From: Stutzerimonas stutzeri
Lineage (GTDB): Bacteria > Pseudomonadota > Gammaproteobacteria > Pseudomonadales > Pseudomonadaceae
Reading direction: 5' to 3'
Length of the DNA stretch: 64,000 nt
Assembly: GCA_002345575.1 (NCBI GenBank)
Contig: DDVX01000018.1
Coordinates: 124,001 to 188,000, forward strand
This document shows positions 32,419-42,714 of this stretch, piece by piece. The position numbers were made by a program, and so were the translations under genes. The stretch's first letter is position 1. Every line of letters starts with the position of its first letter. The notes beneath the pieces were generated by a model that was given only the letters and a program-made list of their open reading frames with translations, searched no databases and was not told the DNA's origin.

Positions 32419-33159
32419 TCAGCCTTCACGCACTAGTCGCAGCCCCAAATGGGTCGGCGGCTGGCCTACGGAGCAAGCGCCACTGGAAGGGTTGCGCTCG
32501 AAGTCGGACAGTGCCGAGGGATGGCGTCCGGCAGCGATGCGAATGCCGCAGAATTCGCCGTCAGTACGTGAGAAGCAGGTGTCAGTCCATTCCCAGACAT
32601 TTCCAGCCGCATCCAACAGGCCGTGCTCGTTGCGGCCATAGCCGCCGAAGGGTTTGAGCACTTCCGACAGGCGCTCGCGGTTGGCATTCTGCGCATATTC
32701 GGCGAGCCAGCGGCGCGCCGGGTTGCGTGGATCATCCACCATGGGCTCCTCTTCGACATAGGCCGAGGCTGCGGCCAGTATCCACTCGCCGTGCTGCGGC
32801 AACCGATAGCGACGCCCGCTGCGATGCGACAACCAGGCAGCATAAGCCTGGGCGTCCTGCCAACTCAGCCCTACTACCGGCAGTTGCGCCGCAGCCTCGT
32901 CCAGCGCCATATCCAGAGCAGGACAAGCTCCGTCATCGATGCAGGCCGCGTATTCGGCCTGGCTGACCTGCCGGCTCATGATGGCAAAGCCAGTCAGGAG
33001 CTCTTCGTGTACCTCGCTGCTGCCCGGCAAGTAGTAGCGCGCCAGGCCCGCTGGAACCTCCACCAACTCCGGCTCAATCAGCCCTTTCGTCGACTCGCCA
33101 CAGGCAGCCAGCAAAGCAGCCAATAGCAGAGGTGCCGCTCGGTACACGAAGCCTTGCAT
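32419..33159 (-). CDS. nirV: NirV, formylglycine-generating-enzyme-like lipoprotein
   Basis: 246 aa, encoded 4 bases after nirK on the same strand. The signal sequence ends in the lipobox LLAAC (Cys20), so the protein is probably a lipoprotein. The body is an SUMF1/FGE-sulfatase fold: GFAIMSRQVSQAEYAAC, then LPVVGLSWQDAQAYAAWLS and GLLDAAGNVWEWTDTCF, ending LRLVREG. NirV is known next to copper nitrite reductases and is thought to help their maturation; its exact role is unsettled. Confidence 0.82.
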   Translation of the reverse strand: MQGFVYRAAPLLLAALLAACGESTKGLIEPELVEVPAGLARYYLPGSSEVHEELLTGFAIMSRQVSQAEYAACIDDGACPALDMALDEAAAQLPVVGLSWQDAQAYAAWLSHRSGRRYRLPQHGEWILAAASAYVEEEPMVDDPRNPARRWLAEYAQNANRERLSEVLKPFGGYGRNEHGLLDAAGNVWEWTDTCFSRTDGEFCGIRIAAGRHPSALSDFERNPSSGACSVGQPPTHLGLRLVREG

Positions 33160-33163
33160 GGCC

Positions 33164-34240
33164 TTACTCCTGCGAGGTAATCGGGCCTGGAGCCTTGACC
33201 TGTGTCATCAGCCCATCATCCCACTCGCCATCCACGACGATGTGGCCGGCGGCACCCATTTCCGCTTCGATCAGGTTGTGGTTGAGGTAGGCATAAACAC
33301 CCGGCTGGCGGAAGGTGTAGAGCGCCACCCCGGCCGAGCCACCCCGCACGAACCAGGTTTCGAGGTTCTTCAGCGGCGGGTTGTCGAACTTGCCGGTTTC
33401 CCATACCCAGTCCCCGTGGCCACCAATCAGGTGCGGACGGGAGTCACGGTTGGCCTGCGAATGGATCAACAGGACCGACTCGCCGACGCTGGCAGTCAGG
33501 GCGTTCTTGCCGGTCAGGGCACCGACCCGGCCGTTGAAGACCACGTGGCTCGGGATCAGGCCGCGCATGGTTTCCTTGCTGTCGGCATAGCTGTCGAGCA
33601 GGGTGTTGTAGTCCTTGTACTTGCCGTTCTTGTCTTTCGGTATGTACAGATCGAACTCGCCAATGGTGTAGGCCCGGTCATAGCGCAACGAATTGCCGGC
33701 CGGGTCCTTCAGGCCTTCGCGCGGCAGCACCATCAGCGTACCGCTCATACCGGCCAGCACATGCCAGGCGACCATCCCTTCCGGTGCACAGTGATAGACG
33801 AAGGTACCGGCGCGATCGGCCTTGAAACGCAGCACCGCCTCTTCACCCGGTGCCACCAGAGTCAGCGCCGCCCCGCCCAACGCGCCGGTGGCAGCATGCA
33901 GATCGATGTTGTGCGGCATGGTGTTGGTGGCCGGGTTGACCAGGGTCAGCTCCACGAAGTCACCCTCGTGGACCACCATGGTCGGGCCAGGCATCGAGCC
34001 ATTGAAAGTCATCGCCTGGAGCGTGGTGCCCTGGTCGTCAATGACCACTTTCTTTTCCTCGATCACCATACGGAACTGCATGACGCGCGGTTCCTTGGGT
34101 GCAACCTGTTCATGGGCGTGCACATGTGGCGGGGCCACCAGGCCAACCTTGACGCGCGGCAACCCCTCGGTGACGTCCGCCAGAACCTGGCCGCTGACAG
34201 CCAGTGCAATGGATAGGGCCAGGCATTTGGCTGTGTTCAT
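33164..34240 (-). CDS. nirK: NirK, copper-containing nitrite reductase
   Basis: 358 aa with a Sec signal (ALSIALAVSGQVLA). It reduces nitrite to nitric oxide in the periplasm, the key step of denitrification. All copper ligands are visible: His110, Cys151, His160 and Met165 for type 1 copper; His115, His150 and a His near 321 (YLNHN) for type 2; Asp113 as active-site acid (PHNIDLH). Two cupredoxin domains of standard size are present. nirV follows 4 bases later. An FNR/NnrR-type site lies 60 bases upstream of the start codon. Confidence 0.95.
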   Translation of the reverse strand: MNTAKCLALSIALAVSGQVLADVTEGLPRVKVGLVAPPHVHAHEQVAPKEPRVMQFRMVIEEKKVVIDDQGTTLQAMTFNGSMPGPTMVVHEGDFVELTLVNPATNTMPHNIDLHAATGALGGAALTLVAPGEEAVLRFKADRAGTFVYHCAPEGMVAWHVLAGMSGTLMVLPREGLKDPAGNSLRYDRAYTIGEFDLYIPKDKNGKYKDYNTLLDSYADSKETMRGLIPSHVVFNGRVGALTGKNALTASVGESVLLIHSQANRDSRPHLIGGHGDWVWETGKFDNPPLKNLETWFVRGGSAGVALYTFRQPGVYAYLNHNLIEAEMGAAGHIVVDGEWDDGLMTQVKAPGPITSQE

Positions 34241-34299
34241 AACTCTGCTCCTGCGGTATTAAGTTGCGTTCATTACGCTTTAAAAACCCGCAGTCGAAC

Positions 34300-34313
34300 T
34301 TGAGTCTCGACAA
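34300..34313 (-). promoter_or_regulatory. FNR/NnrR-type box upstream of nirK
   Basis: TTG-AGTCTCGA-CAA (TTG-N8-CAA) matches the loose core of NnrR/Dnr/Anr sites and has seven of ten matches to the Anr form TTGAT-N4-ATCAA. Its centre is about 66 bases before the nirK start codon, a usable position for activation at -41.5. It implies induction by low oxygen and nitric oxide. Confidence 0.5.
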
Positions 34314-34530
34314 GAATTACCCGCAATTCCGGCCAAAGCGGCAATTTGCCACGCTTAGATCGCCCGTTACTTGCCTGCTATTGCGCAAAATCGGTAACGC
34401 GAATATTCATGTCTGGCGCGGCCAGCACTCCACCTCCTGCAGGGCATCGGGACAGACTGATTCCTACGGACTACCCATCTAGCTTTCGCTACAATGCCGC
34501 CCTTCTTTTCGACCTACTCCAGACACCGCC

Positions 34531-35274
34531 GTGATCCACGATCCCGATCGCTTGTTCGCCAAGCCCCTCGCACAACCCCAGGATTTCGTTTTCAACGAGG
34601 ACGTAGTGCGGGTGTTCCCCGACATGATCAAACGCTCGGTGCCGGGCTACCCCACCATCGTCGAGAACATCGGCGTGCTGGCGGCGCAATTCGCCCAGCC
34701 CAATACGCATCTGTATGACCTGGGTTGCTCGCTGGGTGCCGTGACGCAGGCGCTGCGCCGGCACGTCAGGGCTGATAATTGCCAGGTGATCGCCGTGGAC
34801 AACTCCGCGGCCATGGTCGAACGCTGCCGCGAATACCTGCATGGGCAGGATTCGATGTTCCAGGAGCTGTTGCCGGTCGAGGTAGTCGAGGCGGACATTC
34901 TCAAGCTGCAGTTTCAGCCCACCTCCCTGGTGGCGCTGAACTTCACGCTGCAGTTCATTCCCCGCGAACAGCGTCCCGCCCTGTTGGCCAATATTCGCCA
35001 GGCGCTGGTTCCGGGTGGCGCGCTGATCCTCTCGGAAAAACTGCGTTTCGAGGACGAGCAGGAGCAGGATCTGCTCACCGACCTGCATATCGCCTTCAAG
35101 CGTGCCAATGGCTATAGCGAACTGGAGATCGCCCAGAAGCGCAGCGCCATTGAAAATGTGATGAAGCCCGACAGTTTGGAAACCCATCGCCAGCGCCTGC
35201 TGGACGCCGGCTTTACCAAAGTGCTGCCCTGGTTCCAGTGCCTGAATTTCGCCTCACTGATCGCCCTGCCATGA
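34531..35274 (+). CDS. cmoA: CmoA, carboxy-SAM synthase
   Basis: 247 aa from a GTG start. CmoA converts S-adenosylmethionine and prephenate to carboxy-SAM, used by CmoB to make 5-oxyacetyl-uridine at the wobble base of tRNAs. Visible features are the methyltransferase motif LYDLGCSLGAVTQAL (glycine loop), VIAVDNSAAMVERC, and LNFTLQFIPREQRP. Length is as in E. coli CmoA. It overlaps cmoB by 4 bp (ATGA), and the pair forms a two-gene operon. Confidence 0.92.
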   Translation: MIHDPDRLFAKPLAQPQDFVFNEDVVRVFPDMIKRSVPGYPTIVENIGVLAAQFAQPNTHLYDLGCSLGAVTQALRRHVRADNCQVIAVDNSAAMVERCREYLHGQDSMFQELLPVEVVEADILKLQFQPTSLVALNFTLQFIPREQRPALLANIRQALVPGGALILSEKLRFEDEQEQDLLTDLHIAFKRANGYSELEIAQKRSAIENVMKPDSLETHRQRLLDAGFTKVLPWFQCLNFASLIALP

Positions 35275-36233
35275 ATCTCGACCTCACCCCTCTTGCCTGG
35301 CGTTTGGCCGGCACCCCGCTGGCTGCCTGGGCCAACGGCCTGCAACAGCAGCTCGACGCCAAACTTGCCATTGGCCATGGTGACCTGCCGCGCTGGCGGC
35401 GCGCGGTCGACGCGCTGCCGGATATCCAGCCGAGCGCCGTGGAGCTGCGCGAGGCCTTTCGGCTGCAGGCAGACTGCGACGAGACGACACGCGCCATCAC
35501 CCATGACGCATTGTTCGGCCTTTCGCCCTGGCGCAAAGGGCCGTTCGATGTGTTCGGCGTGCATGTGGACACCGAGTGGCGTTCGGACTGGAAATGGGCA
35601 CGCGTAGCGCCGCATCTGGACCTGAGCGGCAAGCGCATCCTTGATGTCGGTTGCGGCAATGGCTACTACATGTGGCGCATGCTCGGTGCCGGGGCCGACT
35701 CGGTGGTGGGCATCGACCCAAACTGGCTGTTCTTCTGCCAGTTCCATGCGATGAAGCGCTATCTGCCTGACCTGCCCGCCTGGCATCTACCGATGGCACT
35801 GGAGGAACTGCCGGCGAAGCTCGAAGGTTTCGACACGGTGTTTTCCATGGGTGTGCTGTACCACCGCCGCTCGCCGATCGATCACCTGCTGGAGCTGAAG
35901 GACTGCCTGCTCAAGGGCGGTGAGCTGGTGCTGGAAACGCTTGTAGTAGAGGGCGGTGAAAACACCGCACTGGTCCCGGAAGATCGCTACGCGCAGATGC
36001 GCAACGTCTGGTTTCTGCCTTCGGTAGCCGCACTGGAATGCTGGCTGCGGCGCGCCGGCTTCGTCGAAGTGCGCTGCGTCGATGTCAGTGTCACCAGCGT
36101 CGAGGAGCAGCGCAGCACGGACTGGATGCGCTATCAATCGCTACCCGAGTTTCTCGACCCGCAAGACCAAAGCAAGACCATCGAAGGGCTGCCGGCGCCC
36201 ATGCGTGCGGTGATCATCGCACGCAAGCCTTGA
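35271..36233 (+). CDS. cmoB: CmoB, tRNA U34 carboxymethyltransferase
   Basis: 320 aa from the ATG at 35271 that overlaps the cmoA stop. The longer open frame is an upstream extension. It transfers the carboxymethyl group from carboxy-SAM to 5-hydroxyuridine 34 of tRNA. The motif ILDVGCGNGYYMWRMLGAGA is the cofactor-binding loop, and WRSDWKW and FDTVFSMGVLYHRRSP are characteristic. It runs head-on into pdxJ with one base between their stop codons. Confidence 0.93.
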   Translation: MNLDLTPLAWRLAGTPLAAWANGLQQQLDAKLAIGHGDLPRWRRAVDALPDIQPSAVELREAFRLQADCDETTRAITHDALFGLSPWRKGPFDVFGVHVDTEWRSDWKWARVAPHLDLSGKRILDVGCGNGYYMWRMLGAGADSVVGIDPNWLFFCQFHAMKRYLPDLPAWHLPMALEELPAKLEGFDTVFSMGVLYHRRSPIDHLLELKDCLLKGGELVLETLVVEGGENTALVPEDRYAQMRNVWFLPSVAALECWLRRAGFVEVRCVDVSVTSVEEQRSTDWMRYQSLPEFLDPQDQSKTIEGLPAPMRAVIIARKP

Positions 36234-36234
36234 A

Positions 36235-36981
36235 TCAGCCGCGCACTGCGGCTGCCACGATAAGCTGCTTCATTTCGCTGACGGCCTGCTTGAAGCCGAC
36301 GAACATCGCATGGGCGACAATCGCATGACCGATGTTCAGCTCGTTGAGGCCTGGAATCGCCGCAATGGCCTCGGCGTTATGGTAGTGCAGTCCGTGGCCG
36401 GCATTGACGATCAGCCCATGACTCAGCCCGGCTTCCACGCCTTCGCGAATGCGTGCCAGTTCGACAGCACGCTCAGCGATGCTCAGAGCATCGGCGTAGC
36501 GCCCGGTATGCAGCTCGATTGCCGGCGCGCCCAGGCGGGCGGCAGCTTCGATCTGATGCGGTTCGGCATCGATGAACAGCGAGACCTGCGCACCACAAGC
36601 GGCCATACGCTCAATGGCATCGAGAATACGTGATTCCTGCCCCACCACATCGAGTCCGCCCTCAGTGGTGAGTTCCTGGCGGGTTTCGGGGACCAGGCAA
36701 ACATGCTCCGGCCGCAGCTGCTCAGCGAAGGCAAGCATGGCCTCCGTGATGCCCATTTCGAAGTTCATCCGCGTCTGCAGCGTGTCCTTCAGCAGCAGGA
36801 CATCGCGATCCTGAATATGCCGGCGATCCTCGCGCAAGTGCACGGTAATACCGTCCGCGCCAGCTTCTTCGGCATCCAACGCAGCTTTGACCGGATCGGG
36901 ATAACGGGTACCGCGCGCCTGGCGCAGAGTCGCAACGTGATCAACATTGACGCCGAGCAGAATTCGATTGGCTTCAGTCAC
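36235..36981 (-). CDS. pdxJ: PdxJ, pyridoxine 5'-phosphate synthase
   Basis: 248 aa. Condenses 1-deoxyxylulose 5-phosphate with aminoacetone phosphate in the last step of de novo vitamin B6 synthesis. The N-terminal GVNVDHVATLRQARG, then GADGITVHLREDRRHIQDRD, and VNAGHGLHYHN near the end are the PdxJ hallmark blocks. It overlaps recO by 8 bp and is the last gene of the rnc-era-recO-pdxJ unit. Confidence 0.95.
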   Translation of the reverse strand: MTEANRILLGVNVDHVATLRQARGTRYPDPVKAALDAEEAGADGITVHLREDRRHIQDRDVLLLKDTLQTRMNFEMGITEAMLAFAEQLRPEHVCLVPETRQELTTEGGLDVVGQESRILDAIERMAACGAQVSLFIDAEPHQIEAAARLGAPAIELHTGRYADALSIAERAVELARIREGVEAGLSHGLIVNAGHGLHYHNAEAIAAIPGLNELNIGHAIVAHAMFVGFKQAVSEMKQLIVAAAVRG

Positions 36982-37675
36982 GCGTAGGCTCCTTCATGTT
37001 CATGAACAATTCACGGCTGACCAGAGGTCGACCGCCCAGATGGGGCGCCAGTGCCTGACGCATAAGTCGCTTGGCCGCAGGCAAAGCGCCGGGAACACTC
37101 CAGTCAGCCTCCGCCATCGCCAGCAGTTCCGCACCGTTGAACAAGCCAGGCTGAAACTGGCCGACGGGCTCCAGCCCGGTATCCGGGACGAGCCGATAAA
37201 GCCCCGCGCTGGCAATCGGCAGGTCACTGACGTCCCGATCAAGCGCGAAACCATAGCCCAGTTCGCTCAGCAAACGCCATTCGAACGAGCGCAGCAGCGG
37301 CTCCAGCGGCCGTTTAGCCGCTAACGCCGGCAACGTTTGCAGGTAGTGCTCGAACAAGGCGGGCTGTGCGTCTTCGGCTGGCAGCAAACGAATCAGCAAT
37401 TCGTTGAGGTACATGCCGGCAAACAGGGCGTTGCCTTCCAGCCAGTGTGATAGACCGTTGGCCTCCAGCCGGGCAACGCTCTTCAGCTCACCACGCCCGC
37501 GGAACTCGACGTCCAGCGGGACGAACGGCCTCGCCAGCGTACCGGCCTTGCCCCGAGCGCCCCGCAACACGGCGCGCAACCGCCCCTGAGGCGTAAAGAA
37601 ATCCACCAGCGCACTGCTCTCTCGATAGGGCCGACTATGCAGGACGAAGGCGGATTGGACTGGGGAGGAATCCAT
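36974..37675 (-). CDS. recO: RecO, recombination mediator
   Basis: 233 aa from the ATG at 37675 (a GTG three codons earlier is possible). It helps load RecA on SSB-coated DNA in the RecF pathway. The N-terminal OB fold starts AFVLHSRPYRESSALVDFF and carries GRLRAVLRGARGK. The middle domain shows YLNELLIRLLPAEDAQPALF. A 165-base gap with a repeat-like sequence separates it from era. It overlaps pdxJ by 8 bp. Confidence 0.9.
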   Translation of the reverse strand: MDSSPVQSAFVLHSRPYRESSALVDFFTPQGRLRAVLRGARGKAGTLARPFVPLDVEFRGRGELKSVARLEANGLSHWLEGNALFAGMYLNELLIRLLPAEDAQPALFEHYLQTLPALAAKRPLEPLLRSFEWRLLSELGYGFALDRDVSDLPIASAGLYRLVPDTGLEPVGQFQPGLFNGAELLAMAEADWSVPGALPAAKRLMRQALAPHLGGRPLVSRELFMNMKEPTRD

Positions 37676-37698
37676 AGGTAGCACTGGCAGGGGCTGAT

Positions 37699-37798
37699 GT
37701 AGGATGAATGTCGCTTTTTACATCCACCGTGGCGCAGCTGGGTGGGCGCCACCGGTGGATGGCCACCCGATGGATCGGTAAAGCATGAGCCACCCTAC
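37699..37798. repeat. Intergenic palindromic repeat between recO and era
   Basis: About 100 bp bounded by GTAGGATG (37699) and CACCCTAC (37791), near-complementary ends. Inside is a stem CATCCACCG / CGGTGGATG (37721-37729 and 37753-37761). Elements with TAGG(A/G)TG ends are common between genes of pseudomonads. It lies in the leader of recO. Function unknown. Confidence 0.5.
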
Positions 37799-37840
37799 GC
37801 CAGAACATGCTACGGGTGTGTCTACTCCCGATCTTCTCGC

Positions 37841-38749
37841 TTACTGGTAGCCCAGCGAATGCAGTGCGCGCTCGTCGTCGGACCAGCCACCCTTGACCTT
37901 CACCCAGAGGTTGAGCATGACCTTGGAGTCGAACAGCACTTCCATATCCTTGCGGGCTTCTTGGCCGATGCGTTTGATGCGCTCGCCCTTGTCACCAATG
38001 ATGATCTTCTTCTGTCCGTCGCGCTCGACCAGGATCAGTGCATGGATATGCAACACATGGCCCTGCTGCTTGAAGTCCTCAATCTCGACCGTGATCTGGT
38101 AAGGCACTTCCGCACCCAGCTGACGCATGATCTTCTCGCGCACCAGTTCGGCGGCAAGGAAACGGCTACTGCGGTCGGTGATCTGGTCTTCAGGGAAAAA
38201 GTGCTCACCCTCGGGGAGATGCGAAGCCACCAGCTTCTCGAACACATCGAGATTCTGCCCGTGCTGAGCGGAAATCGGCACGATTTCAGCATTGGGCAAC
38301 TGCTGCGCCAACCACTCGAAGTGCGGTAGTAGTTCACCCTTGTCCTCGACGCGATCAGTCTTGTTCACCGCGACGATCAGCGGGCCCTCGACATACTGGA
38401 CGCGTTCGAGCACTAGCTGGTCTTCGTCGGTCCAGCGCGTGCGATCGACGACGAACACCACCACATCGACATCCTTCAACGCTGATGCCGCGGTGCGGTT
38501 CATATAGCGATTGAGCGCCGTCTCGCCGCCCTTGTGAATGCCAGGGGTGTCGACATAGACAGCCTGAACGGCACCCTCAGTCTTGATCCCGAGCATGTTG
38601 TGCCGGGTGGTCTGCGGCTTTCGCGAGGTGATAGCGAGCTTCTGCCCGAGGACGTGATTGAGCAGTGTCGATTTCCCGACATTGGGCCGCCCCACGATGG
38701 CTACATAACCGCAGCGGCTAACCGAATCTTCTGTCTGTTGTTCAATCAT
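37841..38749 (-). CDS. era: Era, ribosome-assembly GTPase
   Basis: 302 aa from the ATG at 38749 (GGAG 7 bases upstream; another ATG two codons earlier). Era binds the 3' end of 16S rRNA and aids 30S assembly. GTPase motifs: G1 GRPNVGKSTL, G3 DTPGIHKGG, G4 NKTD. The C-terminal KH domain is present (PYQITVEIEDFK, then KKIIIGDKGERIKRIGQEAR). It overlaps the end of rnc by 8 bp. Confidence 0.96.
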   Translation of the reverse strand: MIEQQTEDSVSRCGYVAIVGRPNVGKSTLLNHVLGQKLAITSRKPQTTRHNMLGIKTEGAVQAVYVDTPGIHKGGETALNRYMNRTAASALKDVDVVVFVVDRTRWTDEDQLVLERVQYVEGPLIVAVNKTDRVEDKGELLPHFEWLAQQLPNAEIVPISAQHGQNLDVFEKLVASHLPEGEHFFPEDQITDRSSRFLAAELVREKIMRQLGAEVPYQITVEIEDFKQQGHVLHIHALILVERDGQKKIIIGDKGERIKRIGQEARKDMEVLFDSKVMLNLWVKVKGGWSDDERALHSLGYQ

Positions 38750-39431
38750 GGCCATTCTCCACACCCAGGGCGATCAGGGCCGACGCGGCCGCGACCTGTT
38801 CAGCAATGCGCCGACTGGCGCCCTGCCCTTGCGTCTTCTCGTTGAGCAGCGCAACCTGACATTCGACGAAGAAGGTGCGGCAATGCGGTTCACCCTCGAT
38901 AGCCACCACTTCATAGCGCGGCAGCTCGCAGGCACGTGATTGCAAAAACTCCTGCAAACGGGTCTTCGGATCCTTGTTGGTGTCGACCAGTGTCAACCCT
39001 TGTAGTTCGTTGGCCAGCCAGGCCAGCACGCGATCACGTGCCGCTTCCATGCCGGAGTCTAGATAGATTGCGCCAATCAGGGCTTCCAGCGTGTCAGCCA
39101 GGATCGACTCGCGGCGAAAGCCACCGCTTTTCAGTTCGCCCGAGCCCAGGCGCAGATACTCACCCAGCTCAAAGCCGCGGGCCAACACTGCCAGCGTCTC
39201 ACCCTTGACCAGGCGCGCGCGCAGTCGGGACAGCTGCCCCTCTTTGGCCTGGGGAAAGTGCGTAAATAGCGCCTCCCCGGCGACGAAATTGAGAATGGCA
39301 TCGCCAAGGAACTCCAGACGCTCATTGTTGCGTCCGGCATAACTGCGATGAGTGAGAGCCAGGAGCATCAGCTCCTGATCCTTGAATTGGTAACCGAGCT
39401 TGCGCTCGAGACGGGCTAACGAAGTGCTCAC
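38742..39431 (-). CDS. rnc: Ribonuclease III
   Basis: 229 aa from a GTG that overlaps the TGA of the upstream gene. It cleaves double-stranded RNA, including rRNA precursors. The signature ERLEFLGDAILNFVAGEALF holds the catalytic acidic residues. A C-terminal double-stranded RNA-binding domain is seen (DPKTRLQEFLQSR; HCRTFFVECQVALL). The usual partner era follows. Confidence 0.96.
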   Translation of the reverse strand: MSTSLARLERKLGYQFKDQELMLLALTHRSYAGRNNERLEFLGDAILNFVAGEALFTHFPQAKEGQLSRLRARLVKGETLAVLARGFELGEYLRLGSGELKSGGFRRESILADTLEALIGAIYLDSGMEAARDRVLAWLANELQGLTLVDTNKDPKTRLQEFLQSRACELPRYEVVAIEGEPHCRTFFVECQVALLNEKTQGQGASRRIAEQVAAASALIALGVENGHD

Positions 39432-39805
39432 GGCATCCTTAGGCGATATTCTTTGTCGAAGTTAGCCACCAGATCCAGGTTGCGGATCAGCGGCTCGCGC
39501 TTTTCGTAATTCAGATGAACCTTGAATTCATTGTTTTCAATCTCGACTTTCAGCGCCTCTTCAAGATTCAGGTCGCGAATGCCGTTAACGTCCATGCCAC
39601 GGCGGACGTGGGTATAGAAGTCGCGCACGCTACGCACCTCAGTAGCCTTGTCACTTTCCACCCCGGAAATGATCTTGTCCATCGACATATAGTCAAAATA
39701 ATGCGGCAGCATCTTGAATGCCGTGCTGGCGATAAACGCCACCAGAGCAAGCATTACGATCCAGCTCAGCATGGACAAGCCTTTTTGCGAACGAGCGAAA
39801 CTCAT
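39428..39805 (-). CDS. DUF4845 single-pass membrane protein
   Basis: 125 aa from the ATG at 39805 (GAGG upstream). One N-terminal membrane helix (SMLSWIVMLALVAFIASTAF), then a small periplasmic domain ending LVANFDKEYRLRMP. The family sits between lepB and rnc in pseudomonads. Function unknown. The stop overlaps the rnc start by 4 bp. Confidence 0.85.
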   Translation of the reverse strand: MSFARSQKGLSMLSWIVMLALVAFIASTAFKMLPHYFDYMSMDKIISGVESDKATEVRSVRDFYTHVRRGMDVNGIRDLNLEEALKVEIENNEFKVHLNYEKREPLIRNLDLVANFDKEYRLRMP

Positions 39806-39894
39806 GTCGACCTCTATGTCGTGCGTTACCCACCGATCGGGGCTGGACAAATATAGCGGGACGGGCCGCAGGAACCGGGCCGTGATTCACAGAC

Positions 39895-40749
39895 TCAGTG
39901 AATCAGGCCGACTCGGGAAAAGTTTGGCAGATTGCTGAGTTTCGGATCAGGCCAGCTCATCCATATCGCAAACGCCTTGCCGACGATATTGCGGTCAGGC
40001 ACCATCCCGGCCAATTCGGCGGGAATCACCGCATCCTGCCAGTAGCGGCTGTCGTTGGAATTGTCGCGATTGTCACCCATCATGAAATAGTGACCTTCTG
40101 GCACACGCCACTCGCGGTCGGGCTCGACCTGATAACGACGCATTTCCTTGCGGATCAGGTGCTCGGTCTTGGCCAGCTTTTCCTGATACATTTTGGCACT
40201 GCCCAAACTGCCGGGCTCATCGCCCAACAGCATCTCGGGCACCAGCTGACCATTGATGGTCAGACGTCGGTCACGGCTATAGCGCACCACATCACCCGGC
40301 AGGCCGATGACGCGCTTGATGTAATTGATATTCGGGTCGCTGGGATAGCGGAAGACCATGACATCTCCGCGCTTAGGGTCGCTGACGTCGATGATCTTGG
40401 TGTCTATCACCGGCAGGCGGATTCCATAAGCGAACTTGTTCACCAGGATGAAATCACCCACCTCCAGCGTCGGGATCATCGAGCCGGACGGAATCTGGAA
40501 GGGTTCGATCAGAAAGGAACGTAGCACCAGCACGATAGCCAGCACGGGAAAGAAGGATTTTCCATACTCGATCAGCACCGGTTCCCGGCTCAGGGTTTCC
40601 AGAGTGCTCGGGTCAGGCTCGCCAGCGCTGCGCTCGTAGCTCGCTATCGCCGCGCGCCGACGCGGTGCAAAAAACACCACATCGAGCAGCACGAGAAAAC
40701 CGCATACCGCAACGGCAATCACCAGCAACAGCGGGAAATTGATCGACAT
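39895..40749 (-). CDS. lepB: LepB, signal peptidase I
   Basis: 284 aa inner-membrane protease that removes signal peptides from exported proteins. An N-terminal membrane helix and a second helix at 68-80 are present. The catalytic Ser90 (PSGSMIPTLEVGDF) and Lys145 (INYIKRVIGLPGD) are visible, with MMGDNRDNSNDSRYW as box E. It begins one base after the stop of lepA, the conserved lepA-lepB order. Confidence 0.96.
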   Translation of the reverse strand: MSINFPLLLVIAVAVCGFLVLLDVVFFAPRRRAAIASYERSAGEPDPSTLETLSREPVLIEYGKSFFPVLAIVLVLRSFLIEPFQIPSGSMIPTLEVGDFILVNKFAYGIRLPVIDTKIIDVSDPKRGDVMVFRYPSDPNINYIKRVIGLPGDVVRYSRDRRLTINGQLVPEMLLGDEPGSLGSAKMYQEKLAKTEHLIRKEMRRYQVEPDREWRVPEGHYFMMGDNRDNSNDSRYWQDAVIPAELAGMVPDRNIVGKAFAIWMSWPDPKLSNLPNFSRVGLIH

Positions 40750-40750
40750 A

Positions 40751-42550
<1,800 letters not shown>

Positions 42551-42714
42551 AGCTAAACACCCGAATATGCCGCAGGCTGATTGCCTGCCGAAAAATAGCC
42601 GCGGATTGTACCTGATCGGCTTTTTCCGCGCCACGCCGAGTCAGAGCCTCCTGAACAACCCGGCAATAGCGCGCAACAGAGCGACCGAGTCGCCCTGTTA
42701 TCGGATTCAGCGCA

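Noticed and set aside
33158..34216. 352-aa plus-strand frame opposite nirK
   Set aside because: Antisense shadow of nirK, whose copper ligands and length are complete.
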